This document shows, piece after piece, positions 1 through 6,910 of a DNA stretch of 39,936 nucleotides. The notes below the pieces were generated by a model, which ran no database searches, had not been told where the DNA came from, and worked only from the letters and a program-made list of their open reading frames with translations. This DNA comes from a virus: positions 1 through 39,936 of IMG/VR virus record IMGVR_UViG_3300036886_000082. One strand, given 5' to 3'. A program made the translations under genes and the position numbers. How positions within the stretch are numbered: the first letter of the stretch is position 1; every line of letters begins with the position of its first letter.

Positions 1-96
1 AAGAGATTCTAAAGAAGGAACTTATTCAACGTGGATTTGACTTGCCCATTTAAATTGAATACAACGAACTAGCACAACCCCAATGACCCAAGCCAG
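1..96. repeat. Terminal direct repeat, left copy
   Basis: The first 96 bases are identical, base for base, to 39841-39936. The gene at 39069-39893 is complete only at the right end, and its last codons recur here. The contig is therefore circular or terminally redundant, with 39,840 unique bases. A 96-base overlap could be a true short terminal repeat, but it is also the size of overlap that a k-mer assembler leaves on a circular sequence. The sequence alone cannot separate these. Confidence 0.95.
3..53 (+). CDS. 3' end of the replication initiator-like gene (partial copy)
   Basis: The last 16 codons and the TAA stop of the gene at 39069-39893, present here because the contig ends overlap. 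It is the same gene, not a second one. The reading frame is the one that continues from 39840 across the circular joint. Confidence 0.9.
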   Translation, partial: EILKKELIQRGFDLPI

Positions 97-98
97 CC

Positions 99-272
99 AT
101 GAACAAAAATAAACGCACCAATTCAAAGACAAGGGCCAAAAATCACAATATAACTAAGATGTCTCCAATGCCAAAGGAGTTAGAAGATTGGATGATACGA
201 ACTTTTGATGATTACATGTTAAAATTACTTAAAAGGAAAACAGGACAAAAATTCTATGGTGAAAGAAAATGA
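99..272 (+). CDS. Small basic protein, 57 aa, function unknown
   Basis: Open frame of 57 residues starting at ATG 99, rich in Lys, Arg and Asn in its first 20 residues, with an amphipathic second half that contains an EDW segment. I do not recognise a family. It lies directly after the replication initiator-like gene once the circle is closed, and its stop overlaps the next start as ATGA (269-272), which suggests translational coupling. The ribosome binding site is weak. A nine-codon frame at 83-112 overlaps its start and may be only noise. Confidence 0.6.
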   Translation: MNKNKRTNSKTRAKNHNITKMSPMPKELEDWMIRTFDDYMLKLLKRKTGQKFYGERK

Positions 273-514
273 TTATCACCCTTTCCATTGAACATGCCGA
301 ATATCTCATTGATTGTATATTGGCCTTTTCTGAAGGGGATGGAGGAAAAATTAATTCTCATCTTTGGAATGCCTTGAAATGCGGAATAGAATTTGATAAG
401 GAAAAACAAAGAACGTGGGTTTATAAACCATCCAACGAAGATATCTTGGAAACCATCAAAGAGAAATATCCCCAAGCCTCTGCCTATATCACCTATATGA
501 AGGATTTTCAATGA
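269..514 (+). CDS. Hypothetical protein, 81 aa
   Basis: An 81-residue mixed alpha/beta-looking protein with no signal peptide or membrane segment. The start is fixed by the ATGA overlap with the previous gene and its end overlaps the RusA-like start by four bases (511-514), so it belongs to a tightly packed rightward operon. It contains a WVYKPS stretch and an acidic middle, but I do not recognise the family. Its position immediately before a resolvase-like gene suggests an early DNA-metabolism role, which is inference only. Confidence 0.65.
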   Translation: MIITLSIEHAEYLIDCILAFSEGDGGKINSHLWNALKCGIEFDKEKQRTWVYKPSNEDILETIKEKYPQASAYITYMKDFQ

Positions 515-909
515 AGATTGAATTCACCATCCCCCTCACCAAAGACCTGATCGTCTCCGAGGCCAATAGGGGGATGGAAAATAGATTCGTAAAAAAGAAA
601 AGACATAAAATACAAAGCGATCTTATTAATACATTCTTGAATATACATCTACCCAAGGATGTACTTGAGATTCTCCCATGTGAAATTACCATGATCCGAA
701 TTGCTCCTCGACAATTTGATGAGGAAGATAACCTTCGGATGGCTTTTAAGTGGATCAAGGACTACATTGCTGCTCGCCTAATCCCCGGATCGAAGTCAGG
801 TGGCCATAAAGACGGGGATAAGCGCATTACTTGGCTGTATGGCCAGGAAAGGGGCAAGGTTAGGGAATATGCGATTAGGGTTGAGATAACAAATGATAAA
901 CAAATATGA
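511..909 (+). CDS. RusA-like Holliday junction resolvase
   Basis: A 132-residue protein with the RusA-type acidic core: a DEEDNLRMAFKWIKD segment around residues 70-84 and a second acidic element, KDGDKRITWLYGQ, around residues 99-111. The family pattern is an Asp-x-Asp-Asn motif on a helix followed by a further Asp that binds metal. Such proteins cut four-way junctions and, in phages, resolve recombination intermediates or branched DNA before packaging. Length fits the family (about 120-150 aa). The start overlaps the previous stop. The call rests on motif recognition; a catalytically inactive relative cannot be excluded. Confidence 0.65.
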   Translation: MKIEFTIPLTKDLIVSEANRGMENRFVKKKRHKIQSDLINTFLNIHLPKDVLEILPCEITMIRIAPRQFDEEDNLRMAFKWIKDYIAARLIPGSKSGGHKDGDKRITWLYGQERGKVREYAIRVEITNDKQI

Positions 910-1060
910 TTTTTTTGAAGATCAATTAGATGTTTATATTGAATATAGAGGATTAAAAGTTAATAAAATGTTTTTGGAATATGAAAAAAAAAGGTTAGAT
1001 GAAGAAATTGATAAACTTATTGGAAAAGGAAAATCATATAAGGAAGTTCGAACCAAATGA
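893..1060 (+). CDS. Small charged helical protein, 55 aa
   Basis: ATG 893 opens a 55-residue frame that overlaps the resolvase end by 17 bases and ends in an ATGA overlap with the zinc-ribbon gene at 1057. The protein is highly charged (runs of Lys and Glu) and predicted to be helical from about residue 20 onward. No family is recognised. Its placement between two coupled genes is the main reason to call it. Confidence 0.55.
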   Translation: MINKYDFFEDQLDVYIEYRGLKVNKMFLEYEKKRLDEEIDKLIGKGKSYKEVRTK

Positions 1061-1257
1061 ATTGTAATTGTGAAGTCAACTTTTGTCCTATTTGCGGCGC
1101 AGGAACGCCTCAATATAGAGAAAAACAAACACGAGAATGGGAAAAGATTTGTCAAGATTATGGTCATATGTATACTTGGATGCCTCAAAATAAACGTGCT
1201 TGTTTGAGATGCGGTAAATTTGAGGATATTCCATTTATATCTCCTTCCAGTGAGTAA
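1057..1257 (+). CDS. Small zinc-ribbon protein, 66 aa
   Basis: A 66-residue protein with paired cysteines: C3, C5, then a CPICG knuckle at residues 11-15, and a CLRCG knuckle near residues 49-53. The two knuckles separated by about 35 residues are typical of a treble-clef or ribbon that binds one zinc. No partner domain is present, so function is unknown. Its last 23 bases overlap the tail of the leftward gene at 1235-1450, so the two are convergent. Confidence 0.6.
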   Translation: MNCNCEVNFCPICGAGTPQYREKQTREWEKICQDYGHMYTWMPQNKRACLRCGKFEDIPFISPSSE

Positions 1258-1450
1258 CATCATCCAGCCTTTCATTAGGCCGATTGGCATCCCACCAATG
1301 ACTAATAGGATGGCCATAAAAAGCAGCCCAGCCCATTGCATCTTGATAGTAATAGGCTTCCTGTTCCTCTCCATTACTCCTATTCACTTGGAATTTACCT
1401 GCTATTCCTCCTGGGAGACCTTTGCGAATATCTATCCATTCTTCTGACAT
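1235..1450 (-). CDS. DUF551-like small protein, 71 aa
   Basis: The leftward frame encodes 71 residues starting EEWIDIRKGLP and ending DDVTHWKEI. The WI...LP opening and THW ending are the signature of the DUF551 family, common small phage proteins of unknown function. Two further DUF551-like genes occur at 31779-32006 and 32577-33011. It is last in a leftward run of four small genes and overlaps the end of the zinc-ribbon gene. Confidence 0.6.
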   Translation of the reverse strand: MSEEWIDIRKGLPGGIAGKFQVNRSNGEEQEAYYYQDAMGWAAFYGHPISHWWDANRPNERLDDVTHWKEI

Positions 1451-1494
1451 ATTTTTCTTTGTTTATCTTCAATTAAATATTTATCCAATATAGA

Positions 1495-1692
1495 TTAATC
1501 TTCATCGTGAAAATCAAAAGAGTTGATTAAATTTTGAACTGCCATCAATTCAATGTCGTATTTAAATATTTTATTATTAATTTTGGGTTCAAAGCCTTCA
1601 AAGCCTTGAATATGATTAATATTATCTTGTGTCAAGCTTTTTAAAACTTCAAGAAAATCAATCAATGATTTTCCTTTATTTATTTCTGACAT
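1495..1692 (-). CDS. Hypothetical protein, 65 aa
   Basis: Start chosen at 1692 because the same bases precede the start of the next gene upstream (1874), and because this ATG sits inside the end of the preceding frame, as in coupled genes. A longer frame to 1758 has no better ribosome site. The product has an acidic C-terminus (FDFHDED) and no recognised domain. Confidence 0.5.
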   Translation of the reverse strand: MSEINKGKSLIDFLEVLKSLTQDNINHIQGFEGFEPKINNKIFKYDIELMAVQNLINSFDFHDED

Positions 1693-1874
1693 ATATTCTT
1701 TTCCAATCGTTCCAACCGCTGTTCCAAATCTTTTGTTCTTGAAGATGAAGAAATCCATCCAATATAACTTAATATAAATAATTCTTTTGTGTTTGTATTT
1801 ATCCAGAAATTTGCATTAATCAATTTGTCACTCTCGAAATCCGGATCTCTTTTAGATTCTATTATCATTTGCAT
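1680..1874 (-). CDS. Hypothetical protein, 64 aa, with duplicated LEQRLERLEKNIC tail
   Basis: A leftward 64-residue protein. The last 15 residues (LEQRLERLEKNIC plus two) are nearly identical to the end of the neighbouring upstream gene. The DNA of this tail also holds the ribosome site and start of the next gene, so the duplicated piece is a coding tail plus a translation start. The middle (NANFWINTNTKELFIL) looks like a beta hairpin. No function is recognised. Confidence 0.5.
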   Translation of the reverse strand: MQMIIESKRDPDFESDKLINANFWINTNTKELFILSYIGWISSSSRTKDLEQRLERLEKNICQK

Positions 1875-1894
1875 ATATTCTTTTCCAATCGTTC
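1690..1894. repeat. Direct repeat covering two gene junctions (1690-1712 and 1872-1894)
   Basis: A 23-base stretch starting CATATATTCTTTTCC is identical at 1690-1712 and 1872-1894, and similarity continues for about 14 bases more. On the leftward strand each copy encodes the LERLEKNIC end of one protein and supplies the GGAAAAG-like ribosome site and ATG of the next. This looks like duplication of a gene junction. Confidence 0.75.
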
Positions 1895-2074
1895 AAGCCT
1901 TTGTTCCAGATATCCCAATTCCATTATCTTCTTCTTCAATGCCGAGTTCTCGGCAAACAGCTTTTTTCTTACGCGATCTTGCGATTCCCTCATTGCCTTG
2001 ATATCCATAGCCATCATCTCCAATTCCGTTGGAATAGGCTCAAATAGATCAAACTGTATAGCTAGTGCGTTCAT
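1865..2074 (-). CDS. Small coiled-coil protein, 69 aa
   Basis: First gene of the leftward run. The ATG at 2074 is preferred over a GTG at 2080 because an AAAAGG site lies five bases before it. The protein has a central charged helix (MAMDIKAMRESQDRVRKKLFA, residues about 24-44), a second helix, and ends LEQRLERLEKNIC. Small proteins of this make-up (an ELEM...MRESQDRVRK...LEILER pattern) recur in phages as uncharacterised helical proteins. The function is unknown. Confidence 0.6.
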   Translation of the reverse strand: MNALAIQFDLFEPIPTELEMMAMDIKAMRESQDRVRKKLFAENSALKKKIMELGYLEQRLERLEKNICK

Positions 2075-2138
2075 ATACACCTTTTTAGTTCCAGCACTTT
2101 ACACCACATAGCCAAATCACACAATACAAAATAAAAAG

Positions 2139-2167
2139 TTGACTTATCATAAATATTTGACTATTGT
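2139..2167 (+). promoter_or_regulatory. Probable rightward promoter before the ParB-like gene
   Basis: TTGACT at 2139-2144 and TATTGT at 2162-2167, separated by 17 bases, match the sigma-70 layout. The -10 box overlaps the left arm of the inverted repeat at 2162-2222, so a protein bound there would block it. It would serve the genes from 2254 onward. Confidence 0.5.
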
Positions 2168-2222
2168 GATCTGCTTGAATAACGACCCTTAAATGTGATC
2201 GTTATTGTGACGGATCACAATA
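2162..2222. promoter_or_regulatory. Nested symmetrical inverted repeat, operator or structured site
   Basis: Outer arms TATTGTGATC (2162-2171) and GATCACAATA (2213-2222) are perfect complements. Inner arms AATAACGA (2178-2185) and TCGTTATT (2199-2206) are also perfect. The spacers between outer and inner arms are both exactly six bases, around a 13-base centre. GTGATC occurs three times counting both strands, each with a GATC. The site lies between the leftward run ending at 2074 and the rightward ParB-like gene, which fits an operator or partition-type site. Confidence 0.65.
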
Positions 2223-2253
2223 GCGATGAATATTATTGACTATTTGGATATAG

Positions 2254-2718
2254 ATGACCAAAATCAACTGGACTCTCGTTACTTGGAAGATCAAAGACCT
2301 CATCCCCCATCCCCAAAATCCACGCAAATTAACATCCGATCAATATCGCCATCTAAAACAGTCGATGGATAAATTCGGATATATCGATAAAATAATCATT
2401 AATCAGAATGGTAGTATAATCGGAGGCCATCAGCGTTATCAAATCCTCAAGAAAGATAAAGTCAAAGAAGTCGAATGCTGGGTGCCTGATGTCCTATTGG
2501 ATGATAATGAAATTAATGAATTGATGGTTAGATTAAATCGAAATCATGGCGAATGGGATTATGATATACTTGCTAATAGTTTCAATGTCCCAGATTTACT
2601 TGAATATGGCTTTACAGCTGATGAACTACACTTCGACGTTGAAGGTATAGCAGCCGATGAATCAGAAGATAAACCCAAGAAAGAAAAATCCTGTCCCCAT
2701 TGTGGAGGTGCATTATGA
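2254..2718 (+). CDS. ParB/Srx-fold N-terminal domain protein
   Basis: A 154-residue protein with the ParB/sulfiredoxin fold signature: LIPHPQNPRKL near residues 15-25 and the GSIIGGHQRYQILKK motif around residues 53-67, where GGHQRY is the phosphate-binding GxxR-type box. In phages such single-domain proteins are usually found next to DNA methyltransferases; nuclease or CTPase activity is known for some ParB-fold relatives but cannot be read here. It ends with a CPHCGG knuckle. Its TGA overlaps the methyltransferase ATG (2715-2718), so the two are translationally coupled. Confidence 0.8.
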   Translation: MTKINWTLVTWKIKDLIPHPQNPRKLTSDQYRHLKQSMDKFGYIDKIIINQNGSIIGGHQRYQILKKDKVKEVECWVPDVLLDDNEINELMVRLNRNHGEWDYDILANSFNVPDLLEYGFTADELHFDVEGIAADESEDKPKKEKSCPHCGGAL

Positions 2719-4496
2719 ACGCACAATTGGATCTATTCCCTCAGACAGACACCCAACAAGTCATCCAAGGTGATTGTCTTGAAGTAATGAAGCAATATCC
2801 TGATAATCATTTTAATTGTGTATTGACAGATCCCCCTTATGGCCTCAAATTCATGAATAAATCATGGGATCATGGCATACCTGGGATTGAATACTGGAAA
2901 GAACTATTGCGAATCTGTAAGCCTGGGACAATGGGCCTATTCTTCGGGGGGACTCGCACCTATCACCGATTAACATGTGTCATTGAAGATGCTGGATGGG
3001 AGATTAGGGATTGTTTAATGTATGTCTATGGTTCGGGCTTTCCCAAATCCCATAACCATTTCGGACTAAAAGGATATGGAACAGCATTAAAACCAGCATA
3101 TGAACCGATCTTGCTTTGTATGAAACCATTGGATGGAACATATGCTAAGAATGTTGAGAAATGGGAGAATGGGGGAATTAATATTGATGGGTGTAGGATT
3201 GAAAGTAATCTACATTCAAAAGAAAGAAAATCCTCTACTGAATTTAATCAATCCTCCGAATGGAATAAACATAAAAACATTGATACATTTTATGATGCTT
3301 CTAAAGGCCGCTGGCCCGCGAACATCCTTTTTGACGAATTTAACGAACGAATATTATTCTTGAAGGACAATGTTTCTCATGATATAATCCTAGCCATTAA
3401 GGAGTATTTTCATGATTACAAATTGCCTAATCTGCCAAAAAGAGATAGAAACCTACCCAAGCCGAGTAAAGAAAAACAAAGCCAAGTTTTGCAGCAAGAA
3501 ATGTTACCACAAGGAATTGAGCATTCGTCAGAAGGGCGAGAAACATTTTATGTGGGGAAAGAAACACAAGAAAGAATCAATCCAAAAAATGCAACAACGA
3601 CCAGTAAAAAAGGGGAAAGAGAATCCAGCTTTCAAGGGACACTGGATGAGCCGAGGCTACCGCTATATCAACCTAGAGAGTCTTCCGAAAGATCAGCAGG
3701 AAATAGCTATTCAAATGACAAAGCGGAGTGGGATTGCGGAACATCGCCTAATGATGGCGTTGAAATTAGGAAGACCATTACTGGCCTGCGAAGTTGTTCA
3801 TCATGTGAATGGAGTGAAGGACGACAACAGAACGGAGAATTTAGAAGCAATGGACAATTCGACACACAAGAAAGAGCACAAGGAAATATTGAAGGAATTG
3901 AGAGCACTGAGAAAGGAGAACGAAGACTTAAGGTTCTTGCTTGCGACATACCAGAAAAGTGGCTGAAATACTTTGAAGAAACGGGGTGTGAAATTAGGTC
4001 CCCGTATTGTGCGGCGGAGATGCTTGATGAACAGAGTGGAGAATTGAAATCAGGATCTGGGAACAGACGGCCTAATGGTGGTGGTGATATGTTCTCAGGA
4101 TTTTCACCAATGAAGGCGGAATTTGAATCTTCTTCCGGTGGTGCATCGCGTTTTTTCTATTGCGCTAAGGCTTCGAGTAAAGAAAGGAATTCTGGGCTTG
4201 AGGGGATGGCTGATATTCCCGCTTCTTGTAATTTAAGATCACAAGGTGGTCTTACTAAACCAAAAAAAGAATTTATGGTTAAAAATTCTCACCCAACAGT
4301 AAAGCCTATCAAATTACTTGAATATCTACTCAAATTGATCGCCCCTGCAAATACGCTAGTTATAGATCCATTCCTTGGATCAGGATCAACATTAATAGCA
4401 GCTAAAAACCTTCATATTTCTGGAATTGGTATTGAAAAAGAAATTGATTATTGTAATATTGCAAAGAAAAGAATTGAAAATTGGGAGAATGAATGA
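2715..4496 (+). CDS. DNA N4/N6-type methyltransferase with an internal insertion
   Basis: Start at 2715 follows a GGAGG site and overlaps the ParB-like stop. The frame gives 593 residues. Motif IV, TDPPYG, is at residues 38-43; SHPTVKP and DPFLGSGS (motif I) lie near the C-terminus, so the order is IV then I, the beta class of amino methyltransferases. It would methylate adenine or cytosine N in a short target, for protection or regulation. Between the conserved GRWPANILFDE (around 3308-3340) and AAEMLDEQSG (around 4012) lie about 670 bases that hold an HNH gene in the +1 frame. The methyltransferase frame has no stop there, but its translation becomes Ser/Glu/Gly/Arg-rich and looks disordered. 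Whether the full product is active is unknown. Confidence 0.85.
   Translation: MNAQLDLFPQTDTQQVIQGDCLEVMKQYPDNHFNCVLTDPPYGLKFMNKSWDHGIPGIEYWKELLRICKPGTMGLFFGGTRTYHRLTCVIEDAGWEIRDCLMYVYGSGFPKSHNHFGLKGYGTALKPAYEPILLCMKPLDGTYAKNVEKWENGGINIDGCRIESNLHSKERKSSTEFNQSSEWNKHKNIDTFYDASKGRWPANILFDEFNERILFLKDNVSHDIILAIKEYFHDYKLPNLPKRDRNLPKPSKEKQSQVLQQEMLPQGIEHSSEGRETFYVGKETQERINPKNATTTSKKGERESSFQGTLDEPRLPLYQPRESSERSAGNSYSNDKAEWDCGTSPNDGVEIRKTITGLRSCSSCEWSEGRQQNGEFRSNGQFDTQERAQGNIEGIESTEKGERRLKVLACDIPEKWLKYFEETGCEIRSPYCAAEMLDEQSGELKSGSGNRRPNGGGDMFSGFSPMKAEFESSSGGASRFFYCAKASSKERNSGLEGMADIPASCNLRSQGGLTKPKKEFMVKNSHPTVKPIKLLEYLLKLIAPANTLVIDPFLGSGSTLIAAKNLHISGIGIEKEIDYCNIAKKRIENWENE
3412..3966 (+). CDS. HNH homing-type endonuclease nested in the methyltransferase gene
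   Basis: A 184-residue frame in the +1 phase relative to the methyltransferase. An AAGGAG site (3399-3404) sits seven bases before its ATG. Domains in order: a four-Cys zinc finger (CLIC at 5-8, FCSKKC at 26-31), a NUMOD3-like DNA-binding segment (GEKHFMWGKKHKKES, 42-56), a NPAFKGHW element, then the HNH core with EHR at 110-112, HH at 130-131 and a downstream DNRTENL, ending in a charged helix. This is a free-standing homing endonuclease architecture. The nested location, with both frames open for 185 codons, is unusual. Confidence 0.85.
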   Translation: MITNCLICQKEIETYPSRVKKNKAKFCSKKCYHKELSIRQKGEKHFMWGKKHKKESIQKMQQRPVKKGKENPAFKGHWMSRGYRYINLESLPKDQQEIAIQMTKRSGIAEHRLMMALKLGRPLLACEVVHHVNGVKDDNRTENLEAMDNSTHKKEHKEILKELRALRKENEDLRFLLATYQKSG

Positions 4497-4792
4497 ACAT
4501 ATTTAGATGTATTTGGAACGCCCTTTTCAAGGATGATGAACCTGATAAAGGATCACCATTATATACTAACTGTGATTTCTGCCGCTGGTGTTTTGGTGAT
4601 GGTTATCGCTGTCTATCATCCTATGGTAAAAAGCAAATGTGGAACGATCTTCATCCAGAATTATTTGTTTTTAATGCTACCGATGAGATATATCAAAAAG
4701 ATCAGTTGATGTATGAATATTATTTGAAATACCTACAAACAAAAGATTTTAAAAATGACAGCACCAATGAAAAGCCCAACTCCATGCCCTGA
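4493..4792 (+). CDS. Cysteine-containing hypothetical protein, 99 aa
   Basis: The ATG overlaps the methyltransferase stop (ATGA). The 99 residues include CDFCRWCFGDGYRC at about 27-40, a cluster of four Cys that could hold zinc, followed by a Tyr-rich helical part (YEYYLKYL). I do not recognise the family. It continues the operon towards the terminase genes. Confidence 0.6.
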   Translation: MNIFRCIWNALFKDDEPDKGSPLYTNCDFCRWCFGDGYRCLSSYGKKQMWNDLHPELFVFNATDEIYQKDQLMYEYYLKYLQTKDFKNDSTNEKPNSMP

Positions 4793-4877
4793 AGATCAGC
4801 TTGTACGCAATAAGATAATCGCTATGGCTGTTTTTGTTATTTTTATTGTTTTATCAATTTTCTACATATTTATTTAA
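4755..4877 (+). CDS. Small single-pass membrane protein, 40 aa
   Basis: ATG 4755 opens a 40-residue frame that overlaps the end of the previous gene by 38 bases. The first 22 residues are polar (PTPCPEDQLVRNK) and the last 18 are a hydrophobic membrane segment (AMAVFVIFIVLSIFYIFI). The next gene starts two bases after its stop. It could be a holin-like or signal-anchor protein, but a 40-residue protein with one segment cannot be assigned by eye. Confidence 0.5.
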   Translation: MTAPMKSPTPCPEDQLVRNKIIAMAVFVIFIVLSIFYIFI

Positions 4878-4878
4878 A

Positions 4879-5295
4879 ATGGCACTAGGAAGACCTGAAA
4901 AGATTCCAAACTGGGATATTGTCGAATTGAAAATGAAAGCTGGCTGTAATGCTATAGAAATATATGGCGAATTAGGAATGGATGATGAAACATTCGCCAA
5001 ACATTTTAAAAATAGATATGGAGAAAGTTTTCCGATTTATTCGCAGCTAATGCACAAGGGCGGAAAAGGAAATATTAAAGCCAAACAATATGAGAAGGCA
5101 ATGAAAGGCGATAGTAGAATGCTTTCTTTATTAGGTGTAGAATGGTTAGGTCAAGGGAAAGTAAGTGATACAATTGAAAGTCAACAATACGAGCCATTAA
5201 TAAAGTCAATGATGGATTGCATGAAGGAATCTCAAGACTTATCAAAAGATCTGAATAATGCCGATAATATCAATCCAAATGACATCATGTCATAA
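4879..5295 (+). CDS. terS: Terminase small subunit
   Basis: Start set at ATG 4879 (MALGRPEK); a longer frame begins at a TTG inside the membrane protein gene and adds only a frame-shifted copy of its hydrophobic segment. The 138-residue protein has an N-terminal helix-turn-helix-like region (WDIVELKMKAGCNAIEIYGELG, with YGELGM at 29-34) and the AKQYEKAMKGDSRMLSLLG...WLGQGK block typical of small terminases. It would bind phage DNA and direct the large subunit to begin packaging. It lies one gene before terL. Confidence 0.7.
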   Translation: MALGRPEKIPNWDIVELKMKAGCNAIEIYGELGMDDETFAKHFKNRYGESFPIYSQLMHKGGKGNIKAKQYEKAMKGDSRMLSLLGVEWLGQGKVSDTIESQQYEPLIKSMMDCMKESQDLSKDLNNADNINPNDIMS

Positions 5296-5621
5296 TGCGT
5301 CACAGGCGCAACACCTGCCCCAGGCGGAAGCTCCTCTATTCTTTTCAGGAAGTCATCTAGCATGGTCATTAACTCTTCTCTGGTGGGCGGTGGAAGGCGA
5401 ATGTCTTCTTTAGGCGATGGCTCTTTTTCTTGTATAGTTATTTCAATTTCATTTCCCAGATCATCAACACGTAGAAAGTTCTTCCAGTCTCTAGCTATAG
5501 CCTTTAAATACTGCAATCCGCCATCGACAGCTATTTCACCACACTTGCAGGATACATAGTCATGTACATGTAAACTTTCAATTATATCGCCACAAAGCTT
5601 GCATTTAGCACGATTTTTCAT
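5232..5621 (-). CDS. Leftward zinc-finger protein, DUF7695-like, between terS and terL
   Basis: A 129-residue leftward protein beginning KNRAKCKLCGDIIES, with CKLCG and a CKCGEIAVDGG knuckle around residues 25-35. This opening is typical of a family of small phage and plasmid proteins of unknown function (I associate it with DUF7695). The C-terminal half is acidic helix. It is antisense to the last 64 bases of terS, so the packaging genes are interrupted by an opposed gene. Its own promoter was not identified, and the short gap to terL (5622-5635) must hold it or lie within terL. Confidence 0.65.
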   Translation of the reverse strand: MKNRAKCKLCGDIIESLHVHDYVSCKCGEIAVDGGLQYLKAIARDWKNFLRVDDLGNEIEITIQEKEPSPKEDIRLPPPTREELMTMLDDFLKRIEELPPGAGVAPVTHYDMMSFGLILSALFRSFDKS

Positions 5622-5635
5622 ATATACTTTCCTTT

Positions 5636-6910
5636 ATGCCTGATCCACTAGCCCCAAAACAGCTTCAGTTTATGCGTGAGTCCAACGCCCACTGGAATTT
5701 GGCTCATGGCTCCGTGCGTTCTGGTAAGACAGTATGCACAATATTCCGCTTCATGCAAGCGGTTTATGAATGTCCTGATAGTAAAATATATATAGTAGGA
5801 CATACCTTCGACACAGCCCAGCGCAATGTTGTTAAGCTGATAATGGAAAGTCCTGAGATGGCGATATTTCGCCCATTCTGCAGCTGGTCGGGGAAGAAAC
5901 TACATTTCAGGGATAAGTCAATAACTGTCCTTGGAGCTAAGGACGAGGGTTGTATTGGTAGTTTTCAGGGCGACACCTATTCACTAGTCTATTGTGATGA
6001 GATGACGCTATATCCCGAATCCATCATTGATATGATTGATACAAGGCTTTCTAAGCCCTATTCCATGGGTTTTGGAGCGATGAATCCCTCCCATCCTAAT
6101 CACAAGATAAAACAATGGATTGATAAGGCGGAAAATGGGGACAAGAACTATTACTCACTTCACTTCACTCTCGATGATAACCCCTATGTGGATGAACAAT
6201 ACAAAGACCGGATTAAGAATTCGTTATCGGGATTGTTCTATAAGCGTAATTACCTAGGCCTCTGGTGTCTTGCTGAAGGGGCCATTTTCGACTTTTTCGA
6301 TGAGAAGGTTCATGTGTTACATCGACCTCCTGCGGCAGCCGAATATTACATTGCGGCAATCGATTACGGAAGCGCTAATGCTTTTGCGTGCCTTATCATT
6401 GGCGTATCTACTGGACGATTTACCCAGACAGGTAAAAGATTATGGGTCGAGAAAGAATATTTCTGGGATCCGAAAAAAACTGGGCGACAGAAGGTAGCCT
6501 CAGAGTTTGCATCTGATATACAACAATTCCTAGAACCATATCCAATACGGAGTTTGTATATTGACCCCAGCGCAGAGGCATTCCACTTGGAACTTAGGCG
6601 TCTGGGATTGCATGTAGTCCACGCAAATAACGATGTTAAGAATGGAATCATGACCATGACATCTGAGATGATGAAAGGGAATCTATATATATTAGCTGAA
6701 TGCAAAGATACAATTAGAGAGATACAAAGCTATGTGTGGGATTCTAAAGCAGCGCAGAAAGGCTATGATGAACCGCTGAAGAAAGATGATCATTTAATGG
6801 ATTGCTTAAGGTATTGTTTGCATAGTCACAAAGTTAGTATATATGAGCCATATAAACATAATCCAACAGAATACCAAAGGGATCGATTTGGAAGACAAAG
6901 CAACTTTTGA
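5636..6910 (+). CDS. terL: Terminase large subunit
   Basis: A 424-residue packaging motor. Walker A GSVRSGKT is at 25-32 and Walker B LVYCDE at 117-122, with a GAMNPSHP segment at 147-154. The C-terminal RNase H-like nuclease shows metal-binding acids in AIDYGSANAF (Asp243), YIDPSAEAF (Asp310) and KKDDHLMDCLRY (Asp385 region). It pumps DNA into the prohead and cuts concatemers. Length fits a Terminase_3/PBSX-type large subunit. The next ORF overlaps its 3' end. Confidence 0.95.
   Translation: MPDPLAPKQLQFMRESNAHWNLAHGSVRSGKTVCTIFRFMQAVYECPDSKIYIVGHTFDTAQRNVVKLIMESPEMAIFRPFCSWSGKKLHFRDKSITVLGAKDEGCIGSFQGDTYSLVYCDEMTLYPESIIDMIDTRLSKPYSMGFGAMNPSHPNHKIKQWIDKAENGDKNYYSLHFTLDDNPYVDEQYKDRIKNSLSGLFYKRNYLGLWCLAEGAIFDFFDEKVHVLHRPPAAAEYYIAAIDYGSANAFACLIIGVSTGRFTQTGKRLWVEKEYFWDPKKTGRQKVASEFASDIQQFLEPYPIRSLYIDPSAEAFHLELRRLGLHVVHANNDVKNGIMTMTSEMMKGNLYILAECKDTIREIQSYVWDSKAAQKGYDEPLKKDDHLMDCLRYCLHSHKVSIYEPYKHNPTEYQRDRFGRQSNF

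Noticed and set aside
254-511. An 85-residue leftward frame opposite the first genes.
   Set aside because: It is a shadow of the rightward coupled genes, with no ribosome site and no plausible domain.
3707-3949. Leftward 80-residue frame within the HNH region.
   Set aside because: Shadow frame with no start signal; the HNH and methyltransferase frames explain the sequence.
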